DNA of 64,000 bases from Parus major (taxonomy: Eukaryota; Chordata; Aves; Passeriformes; Paridae), in assembly GCF_001522545.3 (NCBI RefSeq), contig NC_031772.1, forward strand, positions 3,728,603 through 3,792,602, in the 5' to 3' direction. Both the position numbers and the translations under genes were made by a program. A model generated the notes under the pieces. That model made no database searches. It was not told the origin of the DNA and saw only the letters and a list, made by a program, of their open reading frames with translations. Within the stretch, counting starts at the first letter, position 1, and each line of letters starts with the position of its first letter. Shown piece by piece: positions 1 to 9,500 of the stretch.

Positions 1-462
1 TTCTGCCCAGGGTTGATGTATTGGGCAGATTCTCTCTAATCTATCTATAGATTTTTCTACTATTTTGGATGTCCATGTGACACTCAGCAGAGTGCTGAGA
101 TCCACCAAAAAATGGGATTTCTCCAAGCAGAGGAACATAGAGTGGTTTAGAGACAGCTGCTTTGAAAGTGTGGTGCTTTTGTGCTCCAAAAGGCAAATCT
201 GGCTTTGGTGTGCTCAGGTGTAGATGTGAAATTTGGCTGCAATACCTGTGCAGCTCCTGCTGTGCTGTTTTTAGTGAGAACATGGGCTCAGGGGGTCCTG
301 CAAACACCTGATTTTCACCTGGTGATCACCAGCAGAGCCCATTGATTACCATTGCTTGGGATTATCTGGAACTTCTGAAGGAAAAAGAGACTTGGAATGA
401 TTTAAGGGCATGATTTCAAAGATCAGACATTGTTTCAAAAATATATCAGGATATCTATCAAG

Positions 463-498
<36 letters not shown>

Positions 499-2385
499 AT
501 CTACATCCTAGATTTAGGTAGATGTAGATAAAAGACTGCTTCTCCTTATTTTGTCTCAGTATCTCATTTCTACCCAACTAATTAATGTATTAATTAATGT
601 CTGGCCTGTGCTGGCTGCTGTAGGGGAAGGGAACAGTGTTTTACTTAATGATTTCTGTTGGGACATATGAAAGAAATTTGAGCTGTGTTGTCCTTAATGG
701 CCAGCTTTATTTTCTTGAAATAAGTTTTAATTATAGAGAAACTCATAGTCATGAATCACTCTACAAACAATCTATTATCAAATCAGCTTTTTAAGAAGAA
801 AGTCAAAATAAATTTTAATCTACAACATGCAATGATGGCTTTTACTGAAATCTTAAAGAAATCCACTTATTTGACCATAAAAATATATGACATAACAGTT
901 CCAAAACTATCCTAAAAGCTGCAACTTCAAACAGCTCAAGAGCAGAACTTAAATTGGAGTGGATATGAAGGTACAAAACTTCAGGAGGCCTTAGCAGAAA
1001 CTTTATATATAGCTGGAGAAAATGTCACATCTTATTTTAGAATGAAGTGGTTTATTACCTCCCAAACTGAACCAATTCAGCTTTTTTCTACCTCCTTCTT
1101 CACATGGTGTAAAATCTTATTTGGATGAACAAGTGTTCCTTACTCAAATTAAATCAATTTTCCTTCTCAGGTGTGTCTAAAATCACTTTTTTTTCAGGAA
1201 ATTTGTACTAAGGGTATGCTGCTCCCCATTCCAAACCAGTGCCCTTGGAAACACAGTCCTTTTCTCAGTGTTTTTATTCTGTAATGATTTTATCTGGTAC
1301 CTATTGATTACTGGGACTGGTTTCCAAGTGACATTTTGGAATGCAGTTTTTGCTGTTCCATCTGCAGATGTTCCCCTCAGCAGATGCACAACTTGAAAAA
1401 TAATAACTGCTAAAAATATGCAAGCTGTCAGCTTGGTTTCTACTGAGAGAACTGTAACTTCAATTAAGATAAATTTGTATTTAAATGCAATGTAATACGT
1501 TTAAATTATGTCCAAAGACTGGTAGCAATCTCATCAAATGGTGCAAATAATCTTATCATTTATGCTTGATTTGAGCCCAAGGTGGGGAAAGGTGGGGTAG
1601 AAATGTTGCTGGGTAAGATAAAAATACTGACAAGAGTTTTGAAAAAAAGAAAACATGAAAAAGCTTAATTAAATAAGTAGTATTAATATTATATTCTTTG
1701 TTATTCACAACTTAAAAATAGCTCTTCCTTTGTGCTTACACCTTTAAGGTCTCAGAGCTGTAATGTTTTTTCACCTGACCTTGCAGAAAATATTTGTCTG
1801 AGCATACTAAATGAGCTGTGAAAGTATAAACCTTCAAACAAACCTTTAAAAAAAGCAAAGAATGATGCTTCCTTTCCACTTAATTCAAGGTTAATTTTCC
1901 TTGCTTGGAAGACAGTAAAAGAAAATCAGTGGGAAATTTTGAGAGATCATTGGCAAGCACAGAGCCCGTGCACCTCCAGCAGCTCCCATTTGTCAATGTT
2001 GCACCCATTGATAAAGTCAGAATGAGGACAGGATGTCAGGAGCCTCCTTTTTCTCACTGCACTCACATGTAATAAATCAAGAGAAGAAATTGAGATGTTG
2101 TGGATGTTGATAGAGCAAATTTGACAAACTGGCAGATTTTATGCATATGGAAGAGTTATGGAATGATGTACCTTAAGGAAAGATCAACATTTCATGACAA
2201 TGTTCCTGTTCATTTTTCTGATGCAGAAGTGTTCCTTCTCATCTGAGTGTGGGTGTGCACACACACATATACATAAATAAAGTGAGATTAATGCAGTAAG
2301 GAACTCTGGCTAAAAACAAAGACAGTTTCAGGGAATAACTTGGAAACAAGTCTGGCTTTCCAAGTGCAGACTTTAAAACTCCTAC
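1..2385 (-). other. KLHL4: KLHL4 intron 1, 5' part
   Basis: This is AT-rich, non-coding sequence downstream of the exon 1 donor on the minus strand. I see no further exon and no recognisable transposon. It holds one short AT dinucleotide run near 464-494 and a small CA/TA-rich patch near 2256-2280. The intron continues beyond the left edge. Confidence 0.85.
464..494. repeat. (TA)n microsatellite
   Basis: An uninterrupted TA dinucleotide run of about 31 bp inside KLHL4 intron 1. It is likely polymorphic in length. Confidence 0.95.
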
Positions 2386-2387
2386 CT
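2380..2387 (-). other. KLHL4: KLHL4 exon 1 splice donor
   Basis: The minus-strand sequence reads AG|GTAGGA, with the intron starting at 2385. It falls exactly where the KLHL4 homology ends, just before an in-frame TAG that would otherwise stop the protein. In human KLHL4 the corresponding residue is also an Arg, consistent with a conserved phase 2 junction. Confidence 0.88.
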
Positions 2388-2807
2388 CTCTGCAGACTCA
2401 TCTGCATTTTGTTCTGTGATCATCTGCAGCTCCTGTGAGGTTTTACTTGAATCTTCTTTAGCAGAGTTTTCCTCTGTGCTGTTTTTGGGGATGTCCTCGC
2501 TGGCTCGCAGCTGCTCGATGAGGTTCTGCTGGTGCCAGCTGTGGATGGAGCGGTGGTGCACAGGCGTCGGCCCCGGCACGGGGGCCAGGATGTTGTGGTG
2601 GACGGGGCTGCTGTTCTTCTTCAGCCCATTTCTGTCCCGAGAGTGGCTCTTCAGCCTGTTCTGCACCGGGGTGCCTCTGTGCTCGAATCCTTCCTGCTGA
2701 TGGCAGCCCCCGGAGCCGGCGGAGCCCTGCGAAGGGTGGCTGAACCACCTCCAGCGGAGCCTCAGGATCTGCTTCACATCAAACTCCTTCTTGCCAGAGA
2801 CTGACAT
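2386..2807 (-). CDS. KLHL4: KLHL4 (kelch-like family member 4), first coding exon, partial gene
   Basis: This exon encodes about 140 residues starting [20 protein letters not shown], which I recognise as the N-terminus of vertebrate KLHL4; KLHL1 and KLHL5 have a related start. Further matches include the [19 protein letters not shown] and [13 protein letters not shown] segments. KLHL proteins carry a BTB domain, a BACK domain and six kelch repeats, and many act as CUL3 ubiquitin-ligase adaptors. None of those domains is in this exon. What is present is the low-complexity N-terminal extension, basic and then acidic, ending near DESAE. The start codon has A at -3. The reading frame closes with a TAG inside the intron. 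The real boundary is the donor AG|GTAGGA at 2386/2385, which splits an Arg codon (phase 2). The remaining exons lie beyond position 1. Partial divergence from human after residue 85 is expected for this fast-evolving linker. Confidence 0.95.
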
Positions 2808-2986
2808 CTTATTTGGGGTTTTATTTTATTTTATTTTTTTCTTTTCAGACGTAAAAAAAAAATAAATACAAAAGCCTATTCTTCTAGGAAAGAAATGGAT
2901 TCTTTGTTATCTCTTCTGTTTCAACTCCTCTTCTTAAGAAAAGCCAACAAAAGAACAAATCTCGGCAGCTCTCTCCGTGTCTCCGA

Positions 2987-3037
2987 TTAACACACGGCGA
3001 GCTCTCGCAGCCGATGCTGAGCTGCTGTTAACTGCAT
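2987..3037 (-). other. Upstream ORF 2 in KLHL4 leader (16 codons)
   Basis: An ATG at 3037 opens a 16-codon frame ending at TAA (2987-2989), about 180 nt before the KLHL4 start. No other ATG occurs between it and the main start, so reinitiation at the KLHL4 ATG is plausible. Conservation in other birds is unknown. Confidence 0.45.
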
Positions 3038-3051
3038 AGGTGGGAATCCAT
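3028..3051 (-). other. Upstream ORF 1 in KLHL4 leader (7 codons)
   Basis: An ATG at 3051 opens a seven-codon frame that ends at TAA (3028-3030). It overlaps the second uORF by 10 bases in a different frame. Two upstream starts ahead of the main ATG could lower translation. This is only meaningful if the TATA-predicted transcription start is right. Confidence 0.45.
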
Positions 3052-3164
3052 CCTGACAGGATGATGAGGTCAGACCTTAAACAAGTAAATCAGCTTAGCA
3101 CAGGAAAGCAGCGAGCACAACACTCCCAGGCTTACACACTGCCAGCCCCAGTGCGCGGCTCCCA

Positions 3165-3171
3165 ATTTATA
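3165..3171 (-). promoter_or_regulatory. KLHL4: TATA box of the KLHL4 promoter
   Basis: The minus strand reads TATAAAT in a GC-rich setting, about 360 bp upstream of the KLHL4 start codon. It is the best core promoter signal on the correct strand. It predicts transcription starting near 3135-3140. No other TATA-like element of this quality lies in the CpG-enriched stretch. Confidence 0.6.
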
Positions 3172-3390
3172 ACCCAGCCTCACATGATCCTCAGCCAGCC
3201 CGAGATGCAACTTAAGATGCAGGGAAGCATGCACAAATAAAGTGACAAGACTTTCCGTCTATCTCACGGCGTTCTCCATCAAGCCTGTTAATTAGCAGCG
3301 CTGCTTTTCACGGGAGATGAGGAGAGGATGCTTTCCGGCGGATTTTTGGTGGCGATTTCGCGCAGCTCACGCGTTTCCTTAAGGGTCTGC

Positions 3391-5984
3391 GTTTGTTTGT
3401 CTTGCTGTGTAAAATTCCTACAAATGGCCTCGGTGTGGTAGCACAGCTAAAGGAGAGGCAGGGTGCAGGACTGGCTGTGCTGCCTCACCTACAGCCGGAT
3501 TTCTCAATAGAATTGCAGGGCTTGGAGAAGGGAGGGAGGGAGCTCAGGAAAATCGGAGATGTGCTCCCTGAATGACTGGGTCTGTGGAAAACACAGTTTC
3601 CTGGCTAAGTGCCTGTGTAAACAGCCTTTCCCATCCTGCTCATGATTTCTCACAGACAGTGAAACACTTGTGGGTTTTTTTTTTTCTGAAAACACCTTTC
3701 TTTTCTTTCTTTTGATAGCGTGCACCGTGTTTTCAGCAAATTTAATAGGGGAGATGTTTTCATTCCCATCCCTTGGTTACCAGGCAGGGCTGTGAGAACT
3801 GTTCCCTGTGTGGTTTGAAATAAGGTACACAGGATGTTTTTGTGTGCAAATTGAAAAGAAATTAACAGACTGGATTTGTTTTTTATTATTTTTTTAATGT
3901 TCTATTCTCCCAGGTTGGCTATGATGGTCTATCAAACTGTAAGAAGTGTGCAGAAATAGAAGAAGCTGTCACATACAGTCAGTAGAATATGATTCAGAGA
4001 GGACCCCTCTTTAACACACCTCTCCTCTCAGACCTTCTGGCATTAATTTCCTTTTCATCTGTCCTTTCTGACAATTTTTCTTCCTTTTTTTAACCGAAGT
4101 TCTATGATGGGACATTGAAACTTCAAATAAAATCTGCTTTTTTTATTCTTTCTGACTGCATATAATACAAGAAAGGAAATGTGAAGTAAAGTTTAAAAAA
4201 TAAATAAAAAAAAAAGAAGAAGAAAAAGCAAAATGAGAGGATAGGACTAAGGAATTGCCAGTTTTTATCCTGAGCTCCATTGCTCCTGTCCTATTCATGG
4301 TATTCAAGCATGGGATGTGCAGCATCATGGGCTGGATGAGTGTGAGAGCAATTACAGGATGAGTGAAGAACTCATCAAAATAATTGAAAGATATTTTCCT
4401 ATCTAGATCCGTAGAGGGGAAGACTTTGCACAAAAGAAAACCTGTGTGAAAGGCTTGGCCATAAAAGGCAGAAAGGAAGAAGCTGAGGGAAGATTTGACA
4501 GACGTAGCCAGTGCATATTTGTTGCTATAGAGAAGATTGAGGCTGAGCTGCAGCAATTAAATGTACATTAACAAGATTTCCTTTGAGATCTTCTAGGAAC
4601 AGAGAGAAGCTACAAAACTTATTCAACTTCTAATAAGTCACATTAATAAGAAGGTGAATGAATAAAGGCCTGTTTGTGCATTTGATAAGGGGGTTCAATT
4701 CAGGCTTGTTGAGGATATGAGCTGATAAAGAAGCTGCCACCAAACTTCAGGGATATTTAAAGATTTACAGACAGTGAGTGGATCAGTGAAAGGCTGGGCA
4801 TTGAGCAAGACAGATTATTGTATTGAATTATAGAAGTCAGTTTAAGATGTTTTCACACTTTAATGATGATCTTTGACAGCAATCTAAAATTTTCTGTAGA
4901 CCCAAGTGTTTCAGGGATTTTTTTTCTTGCATTACAAGTTTATAATATTCAACATGACGTTTCTTTACTTCTCAGTTTCAGCCTGCACACCTAAGGATGT
5001 TTTTCTTTTCAGTTTCAGACAAGTAATGAGAGTTAGTGGCATCCCTGTATGTTCCTGAGGATTGCCTACATGGCAATTTGACTTCTGTTTTAGGGGGGAG
5101 CCTCTATACACCAAGTTAATGAAATAATTTATGATGAAATCCTGTAAAGGTGGACAGAGAACACAGTTTCTCGCTCCTATTTAATCAGGTCATTGAGCTA
5201 TTTCAGCAGCTCTGTCAGCTCCTCTTAGCAACAGCTCTGATACATTTAATCCATATTTTTCCACCATGTCACAAAGCTTCTGTTGGTTTCCTTCCCTTAA
5301 ATCTCTTTTGCAGGAGTCATCCTCTGCTCTGAGATATCATCAAAAGCATATTTCTTGCGTTGTACTGGGGGATGTACAAGCAACACTTCTGCTTGTGCAT
5401 TACTCCTGTTCCTGCTAACTCAGTTTTGGCACAGGTAGTGAGTCTAGCTAAAATTAAAGTAGTCAAACTGGACATTTGCTGAAGACACCACCTTGCTCAG
5501 AAAGTCAGCTTGAGTCAGCACAGAATATGTTTCAGGTGGGGCATAAGGAGATTATATTTTTACAGAGCTTGCCAGTGTTCTGCCTAAAATTTCAGTGTGC
5601 TGTAGCAGGTCAACAAAAGTGCTTTGCTAACCAGAAATTTCAGACCTGAAATTATTTCAAGTGTGGCATATATATATGTATAACCCTGGAGCAGCTTTAT
5701 GCCATGTACCTGCTTTTCACCATTTACAGTTCTCTTCTGGTGACAAAATTAGTTCTCTTGAACCTGAATGCAGTGAGTGTTTCCTTCTGGGTGATTCCTC
5801 ACACACTTTTATGTGTATCTCTGACTGGGTTCAAACTTCTAAATGAGAAAAGAGATAACATTTTTCTCTTGTTATCCCTAATTTAAAGCCTTTGGTCTCA
5901 TTTAGATGAATAACCCCATAACAGCACTATTTTTTCTCCTTATGGTTGGAAATCTCCAAAGAATGGGATTTTCTAGGAATATAG
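3391..5984. other. Upstream flank of KLHL4, no recognised gene
   Basis: The sequence is AT-rich with several poly-T and poly-A runs (for example 3677-3685 and 4195-4216). Open frames here, the longest being 137 codons on the minus strand at 4143-4556, show no family resemblance. I see no interspersed repeat I can name. Confidence 0.6.
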
Positions 5985-6486
5985 CAAGTCCAGCCAGGGC
6001 CACCACAGGGTCAGGCAGCTGGAGCTTATGATGGATGAAGGGAGGCAGCTGCAACAGGATTTGTTCAACCTTGTGCAGAAAAGGCTGAGGGGCATTTTCG
6101 TGCTGCCTGCAGGTACCTGGTGGGAGAGCAGAGCCAGGCTGTTCCAGAGGACACCTCTGGGGAGAGCAGGCACGTGTTGGGCCATGGGAAAAGCTGAGAA
6201 GATGTAAGAAAAACTTTCTACATGTGAGAGTGATCAGGGATGTGGGAGGAGGCTGCCAAGAGAGGCTGTGGTGTCTCCTTCCTCGGGGAAAGTGAAATCC
6301 ACAAAGGGAGGGGATGCCCAGAGCAGCTGTGGCTGCCCCTGCATCCCTGGAAGTGTCCAAGGCCAGGCTGGACAGGGCTTGGAAAAACCTGGGACAGTGG
6401 GAGGTGTCCCTGCCATGGCAGGGGTGGCACTGGATGGGCTTTGAGGTCCTTCCAACCCAAACCAGTGTGGAGTTCTGTGATCCCAA
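5985..6486 (+). mobile_element. CR1 LINE 3' fragment (5'-truncated)
   Basis: The stretch follows the familiar bird CR1 3' end. It has a 'ggctgaggggcattttc'-like segment, then the 'aaaaactttctacatgtgagagtga' and 'aggctgccaagagaggctgtgg' blocks, then 'ctggaagtgtccaaggccagg' and 'gatgggctttgaggtccttcc'. It ends in a tail near 'gagttctgtgatcc'. The coding part is decayed. CR1 is the main bird LINE and is usually 5'-truncated like this. Long open frames on the opposite strand here are shadows of the repeat. Confidence 0.85.
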
Positions 6487-6494
6487 GTGGAACT

Positions 6495-6599
6495 GGTCCT
6501 GTGTCACTGCTCCAGCTGGGCTTGCTCTGAGCAGGAGATCAGACTGGATGAGCTCCAGGGGTCCCTCCTGAGCTGCTCTTCTCTGACTGTGTGACATGC
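6495..6599 (+). mobile_element. Second CR1 LINE 3' tail, directly following the first
   Basis: Immediately after the first CR1 end there is another CR1 terminal block: 'gagcaggagatcagactgga', 'tgagctccaggggtccctcc' and a decayed tail near 'tctgactgtgtgac'. Two CR1 ends in tandem suggest one copy inserted at or near the tail of the other. Confidence 0.65.
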
Positions 6600-9500
6600 C
6601 AGGCACTCTTTGATATCTTTATCTCATGGCAGAGCCAAGTAAAACCCATGTGGTTGTCAGCTGAGAAGAGTAAATCCATCTGCAGAGATCTCCCCTGCAG
6701 CAAAGCATCGCTGCCTGCAGGGGTGGAGCGTGGCCAGCTGCTCAGCCCAGGGGAGGCTTGCCAGGACTTTGAGGAAAAATAAATCTTTATCCACAAAAAA
6801 CCCTCCATCCCACTCAATGCACACAAGATTTGGAGAAAGGCCCTTGCTCCTGTTAGGAGAACACATTAAATTCGATGGTAGACTGGCAGCCAGCAGGAAA
6901 CTGGGAATGATTTGAAAAGCTTTGTATAAACAAGTTGAGCTTGCAGATAGTTTGGATGATATGTATTGAGAGTCTAAATAGGTTTTTGTAATCATTTTAA
7001 GATTACATGTGTGAATGCCTGATGCACTGCTAGATTTAGAAAATTAAAAAAGTACTTTGGTCATAATCTGCCTATAAAAAGAAGTTGATAATTTTGTCAC
7101 AAATCATGCTTTAAATAGGCTTCAAAAATGACTTTTAGCTACAGCTGCTGCCCAAGTTTGTCTGCCACCAAAGCACCTAAGAGAAAGAAGATTTGTAATG
7201 CATTCCAAAATGTCTGAATTTTTCAGTTAATAACTCAGTAATTTCTTTGAAAATTGAAGCAAGTGGAATATACCCATGAAGTTATGTAATGTTTATTCTC
7301 TTCTCAATAGAGACACAGAAAATTATTATTTTTCCTTCTTCTTTTTGCCCTGAGCCTGGTAGTACAGTGTATGTATGGAAAGCCTGTTAGAAAAATCTCA
7401 CTCTGCTCCAACAAACCTAGAAAAGAATAATAAAAAGAGGAATCATCCACCTTTCTTGTAAAATAATCCCAGAAAAATACCACTTATGGAGTCCAAAGCC
7501 TGGAGTATTGCAGGGACTAGCAGCAAGAGCTGATAAAGTTGTTCTTTGCTGGATATGGGACAGACCATAAAAAAAAAGACTTTTTTGTTGAAGTCAAGGA
7601 TAGCTCTGGAGCAGAGTTCTTCAATGCCAGGTGACTGAATCAAATAGGGAAAAATCTGCATAGGCTGAATGAGACGAGCAAAAAGCAAGACAAACACAAA
7701 AATTGAAGAATGATTTGTTACCTTTTTGAAGACATTTTTTTCTCTATAATGATATTACAATATTTAGAAAGTCAAGTTAATTACTCCTATCAATATTGTT
7801 TACAGAGTTTGCATGGGGGGAACAGCATAATGAGATTTTCCTTGTGCACAGATTGTTGATAACTAAACCAAGCCCTATTAAAAAACAGTTCCCTCTGTGC
7901 CCAAGCTGTGTTCCCCAGGGTCTGCACACTTTGTGTACTCAGCCTGTGCATTTCCACTGCAGATCAGGCCAGATACACAGAACTTGAATATTTTTATTAC
8001 CCTGTTTTGAAAAATAATGGCAAAAAGAGCTGCCATTAGTCCATCCTTTGTGCAAGAGATAGGCCAGGAAACATCTGCACAGCACAGCAGCAGCATTACA
8101 GGAGCCAGAGTTACAGGGAAAGGAACAGGACAAAACCCAAAACAAATACCTATATTTAAAATCTGTAGGAAAATCTGCTTTCTTTTCAAAGAAAACTTTG
8201 AATGCCAAAGACACAAATGAGTTGAAGACAATCAGTGACTTCCCCTGCTCCCCACTAAAGGAGGCAGGAGAAATGATCCACTTAAGGGAAGGTGTTGACA
8301 CATTTAAACGCAATTGCTTCCTCAAATAACTGGGAGCTATCCTACAGATTGCAACCCACCTACAAAGCTCTGTGCCAAAACTGGAAAAAAATCACAGCAT
8401 TCCCACAAGATCCAAGGAAAAAGAATGTGAGACATGAGCCTGGTATGAGTAAGTCTGATGAAGATCTTGATAAACAGTGGAGAAAGTTGTCACCCTCCAA
8501 ATGAAACCAGAATATTGGAGTGAAATAAGAAAGAGCAAATGGATAAGAAACAGCAAGAGGCTCTCCCATGGACAAGGGCTTGAAAGTGATGCAGCAAAAA
8601 TAAAGCTCAAATTCACGACTTGAAATACCTGTAACAGGTCAAGAACAAGATATAAAAGAATGGAAAAAATGTGGATTGATGCCAAGATGTATAAAAACTC
8701 TTTGCATTGATTTTTATTTCTGTGAACTCTCTTCAGTTCATCAGCATCTTTCTCATGCTGCTGGGACAGGGTTGTGCAAACCTGGCAGTATTTATGTGTG
8801 TGGAGTTAAAGGTGACTGCTGCTTACCTAGGAACCACTAGTAAATTACTAGTAACTACCAGTAAGTAGTAGAATTGCAGCTGCAACTTGCATTTATTACA
8901 TGAAACAGGTGGATCAAACAAGCCTATGATGGCTTCTGTTCCACAGATATAAAAGGATCATGGTAGTCAGGTTCTTGCAGAAAATACTTCAATTTTCTGC
9001 ACACTCAGTAATGACAATAACCCCTATTTAAGCCCCAGTTATTACTGTTGGATATGAAGGAGTATGGAAAGGACCTGGCATACCCTCAACAAAGCCCAGA
9101 ATGTAGATTTGACACTTGTCAGTACAGCTCTGTATCATTTCCCATCTGAAAGCCTTGGCAGAACAAGGACTTGTGCCCAAGGTCACTCTTCTCTGGGAAG
9201 TTTTTTAATGTGACTCTTGTTCATTGTCTCTTAAAAAGTAATAAATGGCACCTTTAATTGCAGGAGAGGGGAATCCTGGAGGCAGCTGTATTTCTGTGCC
9301 TTGTAGAATGTAATGGTTCTTAACAGTATTTCTATTTTAATCCCACAAATGTGTGCTGGAGCTCATGAAAGGTGCTGTATGTCAATAAAACCCCCTCAGA
9401 TATGTAGTTCTGCATCTCTCCTGAATCCCTGACTTCAGGAGAACTCTTTGGTTGTTCCTGGGAAAATGAGTGGTTTGGGGTGGGTGTTGGAGAGGTCTGG

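Larger units (their letters stand above)
2808..3138 (-). other. KLHL4: Predicted KLHL4 5' untranslated leader
   Basis: This is the interval between the start codon and the transcription start expected about 30 bp downstream of the TATA box. Its last 40 bases before the ATG are strikingly A-rich, with repeated AAAAT units at about 2820-2840. The upstream part is CpG-bearing and holds two short uORFs. I see no obvious 5'UTR intron, but a transcript would be needed to exclude one. Confidence 0.55.
2950..3390. promoter_or_regulatory. KLHL4: CpG-enriched KLHL4 promoter region
   Basis: CpG dinucleotides cluster here (for example around 2961-3012, 3151-3158 and 3262-3380), in contrast to the CpG-poor sequence on either side. 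The cluster spans the predicted leader, the TATA box and about 200 bp upstream. It fits a small CpG island promoter for a developmentally regulated gene. Confidence 0.6.

Noticed and set aside
2416..2804. Three more open frames of 90-96 codons overlapping KLHL4 exon 1 on both strands
   Set aside because: They are shadows of the GC-rich exon in other frames. The KLHL4 frame is the one with homology.
3040..3240. 66-codon plus-strand ORF in the KLHL4 promoter
   Set aside because: It lies opposite the promoter and leader. There is no homology and no sign of a divergent gene.
4143..4556. 137-codon minus-strand ORF
   Set aside because: No family resemblance. Its hydrophobic end comes from an A-rich stretch read antisense.
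5902..6606. 234-codon minus-strand ORF
   Set aside because: It runs antisense over a CR1 LINE fragment, whose GC-rich sequence gives long chance frames.
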